A stretch of 64,000 nt of DNA from Bradyrhizobium yuanmingense. Its GTDB lineage: Bacteria; Pseudomonadota; Alphaproteobacteria; Rhizobiales; Xanthobacteraceae. Both the position numbers and the translations under genes were made by a program. The notes below the pieces were generated by a model. That model saw only the letters and a list, made by a program, of their open reading frames with translations, ran no database searches and was not told where the DNA came from. The stretch's first letter is position 1, and the number at the start of each line of letters is the position of its first letter. Of this stretch, positions 44,390 to 56,039 are shown one piece after another. The stretch is taken from the NCBI RefSeq assembly GCF_900094575.1, contig NZ_FMAE01000006.1:248001-312000 (forward strand), written 5' to 3'.

Positions 44390-45424
44390 ATGCCGGCAGG
44401 GCCATTGCCCACTATCCACGAGGTCGCCCGGCTCGCCGGTGTCTCCGTGGCCACCGTGTCGAAGACGCTCAACCGGTCGGGCAAGGTCAGCGAGCTCCTC
44501 CAGGCGCGCGTCAATGCGGCAGCACGCAAGCTTGGCTATGCACCGCATGCCAGCGCCCGCAGCCTGCGCAGCGGCGCCACGCGCATCCTCGGGCTGCTCG
44601 TGGCGGATCTCGCCAATCCCTACTTCCTGAAGCTCGTCGAAAGCATCGAGTGGCTGTCGAGCGCCGCGGGCTATTCCGTCATTCTCTGCAACAGTGCCGA
44701 AGACCCCGGGCGCGAAGAGCGGCATCTTGCCATGCTGCTGTCGCAGCGCGCCGACGGCGTCATCGTCATCCCAACCCGGCGCGGCTGGAGCGGACGCCAG
44801 GCCGCGCTGGCGGACTTGCCGATGCCGGGCATTCTGGTGGACCGACGCATCGAGGGGCTCGACCTCGATTCGGTCACGACCGACAACGTTGCGCTGGGAC
44901 GGCTCGCGGCCGAACATCTCGACGATCTCGGCCATCGCCGCATCGCCGTGATCATGGGATCGCCCGAGCATCAGATCGCGCGCCACCGCCTCGATGGCCT
45001 CAGAAGCGGCCTGGCCTCGCGCGGCACCACCCTCGACGAACGGCTGATCGAGAAGGACAATTTCTCCGAGGCCGCCGGCCATGCCGCCGCAATGCGGCTC
45101 CTGCGGCATGCGCAGCGACCGACCGCGATCTTCGCCACCAACAATCATCTTTCGCTCGGACTGCTTCGTGCCATTGCCGAGAGCGGGCTCACCATTCCCG
45201 ACGACCTCTCCGTCATCGCGGTTGACGAGCCTCCGTGGGCCGGCCTGGTGCGGCCGGGCATGACCATCGTGACGCAGCCGTCCGAGGCGATTGCCCAAAC
45301 CACGGTCTCGACCCTGCTGTCGCGAGTTTCGGAGGGACGTTCCGGCGTCGAGGGAGAGGCGAGATCGATCCAGCTTCAGCCGGCGCTGGTGGTGCGCGGG
45401 TCCACCGCCGCGATCCGGACATAG
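44390..45424 (+). CDS. LacI-family transcriptional regulator
   Basis: A 344-residue repressor. The helix-turn-helix TIHEVARLAGVSVATVSKTL is at about residues 8-27, the hinge helix HASARSLRSG near 50, and a periplasmic-binding-protein-like sensor follows. The ATG at 44390 follows an AGGAGA site. It is divergent from the peptide ABC operon and two bases upstream of an amidase gene, so it probably represses both until an amide or peptide inducer arrives. Confidence 0.92.
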   Translation: MPAGPLPTIHEVARLAGVSVATVSKTLNRSGKVSELLQARVNAAARKLGYAPHASARSLRSGATRILGLLVADLANPYFLKLVESIEWLSSAAGYSVILCNSAEDPGREERHLAMLLSQRADGVIVIPTRRGWSGRQAALADLPMPGILVDRRIEGLDLDSVTTDNVALGRLAAEHLDDLGHRRIAVIMGSPEHQIARHRLDGLRSGLASRGTTLDERLIEKDNFSEAAGHAAAMRLLRHAQRPTAIFATNNHLSLGLLRAIAESGLTIPDDLSVIAVDEPPWAGLVRPGMTIVTQPSEAIAQTTVSTLLSRVSEGRSGVEGEARSIQLQPALVVRGSTAAIRT

Positions 45425-45426
45425 AG

Positions 45427-46839
45427 ATGAGTGATGCGCCCGGCCTTGCGCCTTCCACCGGCATTCTTGCGCTGTCCGCCGTCGACGCCATTGCCGAGAT
45501 TCGCAAAGGCCATCTGTCGCCGCTCGACGTGGTCGATGCCGCGATCGACAGGATCGAAGCGACGGATGCGGGAATCAACGCGATTCCGGTTCGCTGCTTC
45601 GAGGCCGCACGGGGTGAAGCACGGCGGCTTATGCAGAAAAAGGCGGCCGGTGAGGACTGGCCCCTGCTCTGCGGACTTCCGCTCGCGGTCAAGGACAACA
45701 CCGATGTCGCAGGCGTGCCGACCAGCGGCGGCAGCGCGCTGACGGCCCGCGGCGCCCCCGAGATATCGACTCCCGCGATCGATCGTCTCCAGCGCAATGG
45801 CGCCATCGTCGTGGGCAAGAGCAATCTGTCGGAGCTCGGCGGCGCCAACACCACCAACGCGCTGTTCGGCGCGACGCGCAATCCGTTCTTTCCTGCGCTG
45901 ACCGCGGGCGGCTCCTCCGGCGGATCGGCAGCGGCGCTGGCCGCGCATCAGGTCTATCTCGCCCATGGCAACGATGTCGGCGGCAGCCTGCGCACGCCGG
46001 CCGCATTTTGCGGTGTTGCGGGGCTGAGGCCCACACCGGGCCTCGTGCCGAGAAAGCCGCTCTCCGATCCGTTCGACACCGTTTTCGTCGAGGGACCGAT
46101 GGCGCGGACGATTCCCGATCTTGCCTTGATGCTGGATGCGATGGCCGGCTTCCATCCGCCCGATCTGTTGTCGCGCGAGCATCCCGCATCGTTCCGCAAC
46201 GCCGCCGCACGACCCGGATGGGCGGGGCGCATAGCGGTGTCCGAGGATCTCGGCCTGCTGCCGGTCGATCACGACATTCGTTCCGCCTTCCGCGGCGCGA
46301 TCGACCGGCTCCAACCCGCAGGCTGCAGGATGAGCGAGACCGCCCCTGATCTCGCCGGGCTGCCGCGCGTGATCCGCGCGCTACGTGGTCTCGCCTATCT
46401 TGCCACCTGGAGCAGACTTTGGCCGCAATCGCGCGCGGCCTTCACGCCCGAGGTGGCAGGCGACATCGCCCATGGTGAAAGCCTCTCCGCAACAGACATC
46501 GCGGCCGCGATAGAGCAGCGCGCGGCCATCTATCAGCGCATGCAGGACTTCTTCGGCGACATCGACGTCCTGATCTGCCCGACCGTGCAGGTCGCGCCCT
46601 TTCCGGTCGAGATCATGTGGCCGGCCGAGATCGAGGGGACCGCGTCGAAGATCTACATCGACTGGATCATGATCACCTATGTCTGGTCGATCCTCGGCTG
46701 CCCTGCGCTGGCGGTGCCCGCCGGCCGCGATGGAGCCGGCATGCCCGTCTCCTTGCAGATCGTCGGCCCACCGCACAGCGAGGAGCGCCTGATCTCCTTC
46801 GCGGCGCGGATCGAGCAGGCGTTTTCCTCGCCATCCTGA
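45427..46839 (+). CDS. Amidase-signature hydrolase
   Basis: A 470-residue Ser-cisSer-Lys amidase. K89 in LAVKDNTDV, S163 in GGSSGGSAAA and the nucleophile S187 in VGGSLRTPA are all present, so it should be active. It starts at the ATG two bases after lacI, within the same transcript. Given the divergent peptide-type importer, it probably hydrolyses the imported amide in the cytosol. GatA is unlikely because no gatB or gatC is near and the catabolic context is clear. Confidence 0.9.
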   Translation: MSDAPGLAPSTGILALSAVDAIAEIRKGHLSPLDVVDAAIDRIEATDAGINAIPVRCFEAARGEARRLMQKKAAGEDWPLLCGLPLAVKDNTDVAGVPTSGGSALTARGAPEISTPAIDRLQRNGAIVVGKSNLSELGGANTTNALFGATRNPFFPALTAGGSSGGSAAALAAHQVYLAHGNDVGGSLRTPAAFCGVAGLRPTPGLVPRKPLSDPFDTVFVEGPMARTIPDLALMLDAMAGFHPPDLLSREHPASFRNAAARPGWAGRIAVSEDLGLLPVDHDIRSAFRGAIDRLQPAGCRMSETAPDLAGLPRVIRALRGLAYLATWSRLWPQSRAAFTPEVAGDIAHGESLSATDIAAAIEQRAAIYQRMQDFFGDIDVLICPTVQVAPFPVEIMWPAEIEGTASKIYIDWIMITYVWSILGCPALAVPAGRDGAGMPVSLQIVGPPHSEERLISFAARIEQAFSSPS

Positions 46840-46923
46840 GGGAAAGGCGATGTCCCGCGGAACCTGATCTTTCACGCGCCCGTCGGTTGAATTCATCGCC
46901 TCGGAGCCCTATGCGTAGGCGCC

Positions 46924-48945
<2,022 letters not shown>

Positions 48946-48979
48946 CGGGCGTGAGCCGGATCTGGCACGGTTTGGTGTG

Positions 48980-49230
48980 GCGTCTTCGCGTCGGCAAGAC
49001 GAAAGCTCGAAAACAACCCCATGCACAGTAGCCGGGGGTAGCAAGATCAACGGCTTACGAGCGCGATGAGATCGGCGCGAACATCGACCGCAAATCGAGG
49101 CATGATCGGCCCGGGGAAACGGTCAATTTCCGTTTTTGCGAAATTCGCTTGATCGTCGGGCAAAACAGGCGTATGATGCCACCATCGCGGAACGTGGATG
49201 AGACGAACCCGTCCTGCTGCTCCGTATCGA
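48980..49230. repeat. Dispersed intergenic repeat block, copy A
   Basis: This noncoding stretch shares ordered segments with 62350-62620: TCGAAAACAACCCC (49007-49020), GTCGGGCAAAACAGG (49155-49169) and a GATGAGACGAACCCGTCC-type segment near 49197. It has no open frame of its own and abuts a truncated gene at 49234, suggesting that the repeat replaced that gene's 5' part. Confidence 0.6.
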
Positions 49231-49233
49231 TAG

Positions 49234-49515
49234 CTTGAGCTCACCGCGCCGCGCCCGAATTTCTCCGGCTTGGCTTGCAGGTTCGCCACGAGCGCCCTGT
49301 TGCCCGTCCTCAACGCGCTGACGACGCAGCGGCCGCTGTGGCACAGCCTGACGCAAGGCGACTGGGTGTTCGCCGGCATCGACGTGACGTGCTGGGCACT
49401 CGCACTGCTCCATGTTGTTCTGGCTGTTCGCACCGCCCGGAACCGATCAATTGTGCAATCGAAGCGCATGCCGCAGGTGCCGGTCGCCATTGCTTCCAGC
49501 GGTGCGGCGGAATGA
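49234..49515 (+). pseudogene. Truncated PepSY-type membrane protein (C-terminal remnant)
   Basis: An open frame from 49234 to the TGA at 49513 has no ATG or ribosome site at its head and starts right after repeat sequence. Its product includes LLPVLNALTTQRPLWHSL and GDWVFAGIDVTCWALALLH, like the C-terminal helices of PepSY_TM iron-uptake proteins. The stop overlaps the ATG of a DUF3325 gene, the usual order in such operons. I read it as a 5'-deleted gene; the family assignment is moderate. Confidence 0.5.
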
Positions 49516-49844
49516 TCCATCTACTTGCCCTTGGGCTGTGTCTGGCGGGCTTTGCTGCGCTGGCTTTCGCCACGCACCGCCAGCAGCGCAATATTTTCGG
49601 CACGGCGCTGCCGCGGGTGACGACCTATGGACTTCGCGCTGCCGGTGCAGGGGTGCTGCTGCTGTCGCTCGGCATCCTCGTGGCCGCAAAGAGCTGGAGC
49701 GTGGGCCTCGTGATGTTCAGCGGTCATACCATGATGGCTGCCGCCATCGTGTTTTGTGCGCTGATCGGGTGGGGAAGACTGGCTGCCCGCACGGCGCGAC
49801 GTCGACAGAATGATGCTCGCGCCCGCTCCATCACTCGACGTTGA
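49512..49844 (+). CDS. DUF3325 small membrane protein
   Basis: A 110-residue protein with three hydrophobic helices, opening MIHLLALGLCLAGFAALAFA, with SGHTMMAAAIVFCALIGWG near residues 73-91. This matches DUF3325, usually encoded after PepSY genes in siderophore operons. The ATG overlaps the upstream remnant's stop (ATGA). With its partner gene truncated and no receptor adjacent, it may no longer be expressed usefully. Confidence 0.75.
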   Translation: MIHLLALGLCLAGFAALAFATHRQQRNIFGTALPRVTTYGLRAAGAGVLLLSLGILVAAKSWSVGLVMFSGHTMMAAAIVFCALIGWGRLAARTARRRQNDARARSITRR

Positions 49845-50147
49845 AGGTATTCGTTTCGTGATCAAGCTGGCCAGAAACGGTCGTGGATGCGGCAAATAGA
49901 TGGTCGTGACTTTGTCTGCTTCTGGTCCAAGCTGACCTTGCCGCGCTGCCCGCCTAGCGTCAGCTTTTGACCCGAAGCGGACATCCGCATCGCCCTGTAT
50001 CATGCTCTTCTTTACCGGCACACGAGCGAAAGCGTAATTTCCTAGGGGCTTGCGCATTCATTGAGTGTCCCCGCTTTGGGGATTCATCGTTAATCAACCC
50101 GAAAGTGTCGCTTGCTTGTTTACCGGTCGCGATTAGACTTTTCCGCC
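49845..50147. other. Gene-free gap with a short palindrome remnant
   Basis: I see no convincing gene here. It holds one copy of the degenerate motif TTTTGACCCGAAGCGGACAT (49965-49984), whose family also appears near 51197, 52921, 54184, 54561, 54893, 57413 and 57549. Confidence 0.6.
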
Positions 50148-51101
50148 ATGACGCCCCGCCGCTGGATCATTGTCATCGCTGCGTTCATTCTCATGATGGT
50201 GATATCTGCGGGCATTCTGCGTACTGCCCTGCATTTTTGGCATCAGTGGCAACTCGCAAGCCTCGTGAATGGACCTCCGCCTAGCGACGAGGTCCTGACG
50301 ACTGACGATTCGCTGACGGCCCTTAACAAGCGCGCCAGTCAGGCCGAGCGCTCACATGAGTACCAGCGTGCGGTTGACCTTTACACTCAAGGATTGGAGG
50401 AGAGCTCGTATGGCGCCGACGCTCGCCGCGCCCTGCTGCGCCAGCGGGCCTTCGCCTATGAGAATTTGAAACAGTACGACCGCGCTGAGGCCGACTACAA
50501 CGCGTCCTTGCAGATCGAGCCGCTTGATCCCTCCTTCTATGCCAAGCGCGGCTTCTATCTTATCAGGCGCGGACGTTACGACGATGCGCTAGCCGATTTC
50601 CGCCAGGGTGGGGAACTTGTTCCTAGCGACGGCACCTTCCCGTTCGGCGAAGGCGAAGTCTATGCAAAGCTCGGGCAGCATGAAAAATCGGTCGAACGGT
50701 ACAGCGAAGCGATACGATGGACACCTCAAGCCGGGCGCTATTATCGCGAGCGCGGAAGTGCCTACAACCGTCTCGGCAAGTTCAAGGAGGCCAAGACCGA
50801 CTATGACAAGGCTCTGGCTCTCGCTCGCGGCTATATCCAGCGCGAAGCTGCCGACTCCAATCTTGGACGCGGCTACGCGTCGTTGCGTCTCGGTCACTAT
50901 CAAGACGCGATCGCCGATTTCGACGCGGTGTTGAGGGTCATGCCGCGATCGAGCGCTGCGCTGGCGTGGCGCGGTACAGCTTACCAGAGCCTTGGCAAGA
51001 GCAATGAAGCGGTTGCCGACTTCAAGGCGGCGCTGGCGATTGATCCAAAGAACGCGAATGCAATGGACGGACTCAAGTCGTTCGGCGTGCCGGCGCCCTA
51101 G
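50148..51101 (+). CDS. Membrane-anchored TPR protein
   Basis: A 317-residue protein. One N-terminal membrane helix (WIIVIAAFILMMVISAGIL, about 6-24) precedes at least six tetratricopeptide repeats from about residue 55 to 310, with typical units such as YDRAEADYNASLQIEPLDP and YQDAIADFDAVLRVMP. It probably scaffolds protein interactions on the periplasmic face. The ATG at 50148 begins right before the membrane helix; an in-frame start 36 bases earlier adds unsupported residues. No partner gene is evident. Confidence 0.85.
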   Translation: MTPRRWIIVIAAFILMMVISAGILRTALHFWHQWQLASLVNGPPPSDEVLTTDDSLTALNKRASQAERSHEYQRAVDLYTQGLEESSYGADARRALLRQRAFAYENLKQYDRAEADYNASLQIEPLDPSFYAKRGFYLIRRGRYDDALADFRQGGELVPSDGTFPFGEGEVYAKLGQHEKSVERYSEAIRWTPQAGRYYRERGSAYNRLGKFKEAKTDYDKALALARGYIQREAADSNLGRGYASLRLGHYQDAIADFDAVLRVMPRSSAALAWRGTAYQSLGKSNEAVADFKAALAIDPKNANAMDGLKSFGVPAP

Positions 51102-51229
51102 GCTTCATATCGGCGCCGGTTTGGCTCGCTCTCGTCGGACATATGTCCGGCTTTGGCCCGTAGCCGTCCTCCCGAGCGTCGCCCTCCGAGGACCGCTTTT
51201 GACCCGGAGCGGAAGTCGGCCCTCTTGGC

Positions 51230-51400
51230 CTATTCAATGGCATAAGGGTTGAGCTTCGGAACGCCCTGCTTCCAATTCACCCATTCTTCCGCGTCACGGA
51301 GGGACACAAAGTCGGCAACACGTCTCCTTGTGGCCCATCGGCGAAGATGCGCGTCGGCCCACGGAGGTCCGCTCGTTGCGGCAGAGCGGACGAGATTTGC
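51230..51400 (-). pseudogene. Possible 3' gene remnant
   Basis: A leftward frame ends at the TAG at 51230-51232. Its last residues read VADFVSLRDAEEWVNW then KQGVPKLNPYAIE, which has the composition of a real protein end, but no start codon or homologous N-terminus is visible upstream. I cannot name a family. It lies in an area rich in degenerate repeats. Confidence 0.25.
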
Positions 51401-51868
51401 TGAACTTCAGTTCTTCATGTTTCGGCCCGAAGCGGAAGGTAGCGAGCGGTCGCCAATGGCGTGGCATTCCCCGAACTTGTCGTCCTTACTGTCCATCAGG
51501 TCCCGGCCTGGAATCTTCTATCCGGGCCTTGAGCCGAAAGAAACTCTCGGCCAGGATCCTGTTTTCCGCCGTCTGCAGTCCTTGATTGAGGTAGGACATA
51601 TGATCCTCGCCCTCGAGCGATTTCGGATCGCTGGTAAATCCCCGCGCGTGGGGACGCGCGAGAGCCGGCGGACGCATGACTTACTATCATCAAGCTTTGG
51701 CGTGCTCGCGAGACTGGGTGTTGTTCTCCAAGGAGTTGGGAGCGAAGTCAGCTTGCAGTGAGACCGATAGCTCGGCCTGAAGATAAGGCTCGGCGTTCTC
51801 CTGCCGAGCCTTCTTCCTATTTGTCTATCCGTCGATTCCGCTCTCGAAAAAGACAAGACGATCTTTAC
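51401..51868. other. Gap without a supported gene
   Basis: Several open frames exist on both strands but none has a ribosome site, conserved motif or plausible composition. Another degenerate GGCCCGAAGCGGA motif lies near 51423. I see nothing else. Confidence 0.5.
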
Positions 51869-52582
51869 CTATTTAGCGGCTATCACACGGCAAACGGCCC
51901 GTGTTTCTCGGTCGTAGTGACCCGGCTGTTTCAGGACAGCTGCACAGCGCCGCAACACCCGCTGCTGCTCTGCGACCTCCAATGTCGCGAAGGCTGTGCC
52001 GACGTTGGCAGGATTGAGGCCTGCCAATCCAGAGCTGTTGTTTGCATTGGCAACGCCACTATTTGAAATGCCCACGGCTCCCGCGGCACCAGGACCAATG
52101 CCAACAGTGCCAAGCCCGCCGGTGCCGATCCCCCCAGTACCTACGCTGCCAGAACCGACACCAACTCCCGCGCCTGCCCCACCAACTCCTGCAACACTCG
52201 CACCTGCGCCAGCTCCCGCCGCGCCTCCGCCGACACCCAGGCCCCCCGTAGCGCCAATTCCGCCAACTCCGGCGCCCGCTCCAGCACCGACGCCAGCACT
52301 GCCCACTCCGACGCCAGCACCCGCGCCGACACCACCAACTCCGGCGCCAACGCCGGCACCCACGCCACCATCGCCCACTCCGGCGCCGGCACCCGCGCCA
52401 ACGCCGCCAACCCCGGCACCAACACCGGCGCCGACGCCACCGCTACCCACTCCCGCACCAGCACCTGCACCGACACCTCCAACACCGGCGCCAACACCCG
52501 CGCCCACCTGGGCTTGCACGAGTGGTGCTGCTGCGGACAATGCAACGCAGAGCGTGGCCGCATAGAAAAGCTTCATTCGCAT
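51869..52582 (-). CDS. Secreted glycine-rich repeat protein
   Basis: A 237-residue exported protein. A signal peptide ends near VQA (22-24). Residues 25-120 are four near-identical 24-residue units of Gly-Val-Gly-Ala type, 121-175 are more diverged Gly-rich sequence, and 188-237 form a non-repetitive domain (NPANVGTAFATLEVAEQQ) with Cys213 and Cys231, possibly a disulfide. The ATG at 52582 has a GGAGG site five bases upstream. It could be a surface or matrix protein; I know no function for the C-terminal domain. Confidence 0.75.
   Translation of the reverse strand: MRMKLFYAATLCVALSAAAPLVQAQVGAGVGAGVGGVGAGAGAGVGSGGVGAGVGAGVGGVGAGAGAGVGDGGVGAGVGAGVGGVGAGAGVGVGSAGVGAGAGAGVGGIGATGGLGVGGGAAGAGAGASVAGVGGAGAGVGVGSGSVGTGGIGTGGLGTVGIGPGAAGAVGISNSGVANANNSSGLAGLNPANVGTAFATLEVAEQQRVLRRCAAVLKQPGHYDRETRAVCRVIAAK
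52223..52510 (-). repeat. Tandem 72-bp coding repeats
   Basis: Four 72-bp units encode the 24-residue Gly/Val/Ala repeats of the secreted protein. The first three differ at few residues (SG, DG and SA endings), while the fourth is more diverged, as expected for an array growing by unequal exchange at one end. Confidence 0.75.
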
Positions 52583-53042
52583 ACACGCCTCCATGAATTC
52601 CCGGCGCCCGCAAAGGGACGCCTGCAACAAGATTCTTGTCCAGGAGGAAGCGATGATTTGTCGGCCCGTTCCTCAACCGGCTCCAAGTAGGTTAACGGGA
52701 CGAAAAGAGCATTCTGAGAATTTTGCGATTGCGGAATCAGCGCGCAGTCGCGAGGCTATCGAGTTCGCAATTCATCTCGTCGCTTGTGGGGAAGCGTTCG
52801 GTGGCTTACGCGCGGTTTCGTAAGCTCCGCTTTATGGCCCGTGTTAGACCACAGCTCGGGCGCCGCGAGGTCAGCTGTCGGGCGTTGACCCGCCAAAGTT
52901 ATGACCGGTCAAGGCAGCCTTTGACCCAAAGCAGACACCAAGGTCATTCGATTCATCATTGAACAACCATCTACTAAAACTCTGTGGGCTCGTAGTGGAT
53001 GATGCTAAAACGCTCAGCACTTATCCTGCCTTTCAAGGGCGG
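52583..53042. other. Gap without a supported gene
   Basis: No credible frame is visible. A degenerate TTTGACCCAAAGCAGACA motif lies at 52921-52937. The leader and promoter of the glycine-rich gene should lie at the left end of this gap. Confidence 0.5.
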
Positions 53043-53720
53043 ATGAGAGCAATGTATAGGCGGCTTTGGATTATCTTGTTGCTGATGATCGGGATGACCT
53101 TATTCGCGGGGTATGTCGGCCTCATCTTTCTGCCGTCCCTGTTGTATGTGTGGCTGGTTGCCGCATGGGCGTTCGCCTCGCCTGTAGTTGTTGTCGCGCC
53201 TGTATTGGTTGGGGCGCAAATCGCATGGCCAGCGACTTGCGTTGCGCTTCCGGTAGCTGCGATGGTCATTCGGCCCGCAAGAGCGTGGGCGCCCGCCCTT
53301 CTTTCTGTCATTGGTGCAGGATCAGGGTTGATCTGCGGAAAATTATTAGGGCGCACGGTGGGCTACGGGAGGACGGAAGACTTGCTTTGGGCCTGCGTCT
53401 TTTCAGGCGCCTTCTTGGGAGCCCTATTTGGATATGTAATGTGGAGGCTCGATCGGCTAAGCCCGATCGAAGTTGAGGCGGGGGGAAGCTTGCAGACGAC
53501 AATAAGAGCAAACTGGCTAAATATAGCTCTGCCCGTTGTCTTTATAGTGGTCGCCCTAAGTTACTTGGTGCTCAGCGAGCCGACCGTCCAACCATTTTTA
53601 GACAGCAACGGTATAAAACGCTGCACCGAAGAAGGAGGGAAATTATCGCCGCGTGAAGCTGGCCTGGGCTTTAGATGCGTTCATCCTCAAAGAAACGGGT
53701 CAACGAATGCCTCGAACTAA
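53043..53720 (+). CDS. Multi-pass membrane protein of unknown function
   Basis: A 225-residue protein with about five hydrophobic helices, starting MRAMYRRLWIILLLMIGMTL, followed by a short soluble tail containing two Cys (KRCTEEGG and FRCVHP). The ATG at 53043 follows AAGGGCGG; the next ATG nine bases on is also possible. Codon use is less GC-biased than in the flanking core genes. The next gene overlaps its end by 14 bases. I do not recognise the family. Confidence 0.65.
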   Translation: MRAMYRRLWIILLLMIGMTLFAGYVGLIFLPSLLYVWLVAAWAFASPVVVVAPVLVGAQIAWPATCVALPVAAMVIRPARAWAPALLSVIGAGSGLICGKLLGRTVGYGRTEDLLWACVFSGAFLGALFGYVMWRLDRLSPIEVEAGGSLQTTIRANWLNIALPVVFIVVALSYLVLSEPTVQPFLDSNGIKRCTEEGGKLSPREAGLGFRCVHPQRNGSTNASN

Positions 53721-54084
53721 TTCACTGACGCTTTTGCTTGCGTTGGCAGCAGTCCTTGATCCGCTCATCGCTTCTGCGCAGGAGCAGGGCTGTCTCGGAA
53801 TCGAGTGCCGCCGACATGCCCATTTTCTCACCTGCGATAGGCCGCGGGATGGAGCTACCGGACTTTCGGCGCGTGTGGTCGCGGTATCAAGAGAATGCTC
53901 GAACCAAATACTCTCGATGCAGATCGATGATGCGAAAGCGCAGGCTCTGCCGCCGATCATCGAAGTCGATCTTGGCGGTTGCATTTCCTTTACTGGTCAA
54001 GTCGGCGATTTAATCCAGGTCGCCTTATATGAGCGACCTAGTCCCGATAGGAAGCGGTATCACTTCGCCTGCAAGGTTTGGTAG
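53707..54084 (+). CDS. Small secreted Cys-containing protein
   Basis: A 125-residue protein with a signal peptide (MPRTNSLTLLLALAAVLDPL, cut near ASA at 22-24). The mature chain has Cys in EQGCLGIECRRH, LTCDRP, RECSNQ, GGCISF and FACKVW, so several disulfides are likely. The start overlaps the preceding membrane-protein gene by 14 bases, suggesting co-expression. The family is unknown to me. Confidence 0.6.
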   Translation: MPRTNSLTLLLALAAVLDPLIASAQEQGCLGIECRRHAHFLTCDRPRDGATGLSARVVAVSRECSNQILSMQIDDAKAQALPPIIEVDLGGCISFTGQVGDLIQVALYERPSPDRKRYHFACKVW

Positions 54085-55044
54085 GTCAGCTTCTGGCCCT
54101 AAGCGGCGGTTGAAAGATGTCTGCTAGTCCGCCGCTGTCGGGATACAAGCGGACATCTCAAGTCCGGGCCGAAAATGGTGCGATTGACCCGAAGCCGACT
54201 CTTCGTGATCATCGCCTCCAGTTCGCTTGGAAATGCCTGCGTCAGTCGATCGATACATTTAGAATGGAAGCGGTTAGCCTTTACGAGATCTGGCGTCGCG
54301 TATAGGTTGTGCAAATCCAACATTTAGCGGGATTCGGATGTGCGTGCCTTGTGGTCTTCGGCTTTGATGGCACTGATTGTCGCAGAAATTCTTCTTTTCG
54401 CAGCCCAGCCCGATTGCGGCGACGGGCATGTGCCCGTGCCTGGATTGTCGGGATGGCATTGTAGGCTGAAAGGCGATGGTCCGAGACCCTGAGGTCGTGA
54501 ACCACCTAGTCTCCCAAAGGCGGACCGAACGTCCGCCACGGTGGTCGACTTCGTTAGGCTTTGACCCAAAGCGCTCTCGGTCGAGAGGTGGATAACCACC
54601 TTACGCAACCACATAAGTCACACATCCGCAGCGCGAGACCAGATGCCGAAAGGTAAGAAGAAGTTCTGACCATGCACATGCACCTGCGCTTTTCGTCAGC
54701 AACTGAATTGCATCAGGTTCAAATTGGGCGAATGCGACCAGAAGCGATTCCGGGGACATTTACTGACCCTAACGCCAGATTTGGACATATCAGGCGCCCA
54801 TTGCCCGTAGCGAAAAAGAAGCCGCCGCGCACTCAGGACGACGATCCAGCCTAGGTGATCTCTGCCCGATAGAGGATTACCCGAGTCGATTATTGACCCG
54901 AACCGGACATCGACCTGAGCGGGATGTCTACATCGAACGACAAACACTGCACCCTCGGCTAAATTATCATCCCTTACCGGCACTTCAGGTCGTGATATTG
55001 AGACCACGGGCGCCGTGAGGCGGCGGCTGTTTGAAAGGAAAGCT
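54085..55044. other. Gene-poor stretch with repeat remnants
   Basis: I find no supported gene in 960 bases. Copies of the degenerate palindrome motif lie near 54090, 54184-54200, 54561-54575 and 54893-54910. Short frames, such as 54672-54854, have no recognisable features. The right end holds an AAAGGA ribosome site for the methyltransferase remnant. Confidence 0.55.
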
Positions 55045-56039
55045 ATGTATAGTCCTTCTCAACAACTCATTCACCTGGGCCTTGGCTTCATGGTCTCCCA
55101 AGCCTTGCGCGTTGCGACAGATCTCAACGTTGCGGATCGCTTGGTCGCCGGAGAGCGGAGCGTCGACGATCTGGCGGAGGAAACGCATTGTCACTGCGAT
55201 GCGCTCTATAGGATTATGCGGCTTCTCGCCGCCGAGGGGGTCTTTAGCGAAACCTCGGCCCGCCGTTTCCAACTCACCGAATTGGGCGCAGCCTTGCTTT
55301 CCGACGCGCCCTCAAGTCCCCGCGACCTGATCCGAATGATGAACAGGGAGCCCTATCTCGCCTTCGCTCAGCTCACTCATTCAGTGCAAACGGGTTTGCC
55401 GACGTTCGAAACCGTATTTGGAAAGCCCAGGTTCGATTGGCTGGCGGACCATCCGGACGCGGCTTCGCTATTCCAGCAGGCGATGATCGCGCTTAGCCAA
55501 GGCGCCAATGAAGCTGTAGCAGAGGCGTGTGATTTTGGTGCGTTTTCTCAGATTGTCGATGTCGGCGGCGGCCATGGACAGCTGCTTTCGGAGATCCTAA
55601 AGAGACACCCTCACCTTTCCGGCATATTATTTGACCTACCGGCCGGGGTTGAGGCAGCGCGGGCTGAGCGGCAAGTTTCCCGCCCCAGACCTCGTTCGTG
55701 GCCGGCAATTTCTTCAACGCCGTTCCAGCCGGTGCGGACGTCTATATCATGAAAAAGGTCATTCACGATTGGAATGACGAGCAAGCGGTACGCATCCTGC
55801 GCAATTGCCGAGAGGTAATGAAACCCCACGGACGAGTGTTAATTGCGGAGACTATTATTCCCCCGGGAAACGAACGAAATACGATCAAGCTAATCGATGC
55901 GAACATGCTTGTCGTTACGGGGGGCGTCGAGCGAACCGAGAGCGAATTTGCCGCTTTGCTTGCCGCCGCAGGTCTGCGGCTTGAGCGGGTCATTTCGACC
56001 GCCCGGGCGATCTCAGTTCTTGAGGCAAGCCGAGCCTGA
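55045..56039 (+). pseudogene. Frameshifted O-methyltransferase (COMT/ASMT type)
   Basis: Two frames together make one SAM-dependent O-methyltransferase. The first (from the ATG at 55045) holds the dimerisation domain and the SAM motif VDVGGGHGQLLSEIL, then loses sense after EAARAERQ near 55670. The second frame resumes with FVAGNFFNAVPAGADVY and IHDWNDEQAVRILRNCREVM and runs to 56039. A single indel around 55655-55690 accounts for the break. Either the gene is dead or the sequence has an error there. Neighbours give no pathway. Confidence 0.75.

Noticed and set aside
48980..49230. Possible structured noncoding RNA after ygiQ
   Set aside because: The sequence recurs at 62350-62620 with large internal differences and fits a degenerate dispersed repeat; no promoter or terminator frames it.
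51996..52565. Proline/threonine-rich open frame opposite the glycine-rich gene
   Set aside because: It is the mirror of the Gly/Ala repeats; it has no ribosome site or signal peptide, while the minus strand has both plus a Cys-containing domain.
54672..54854. 60-codon open frame in the 54-kb gap
   Set aside because: There is no ribosome site, no recognisable motif and no codon bias that separates it from chance.
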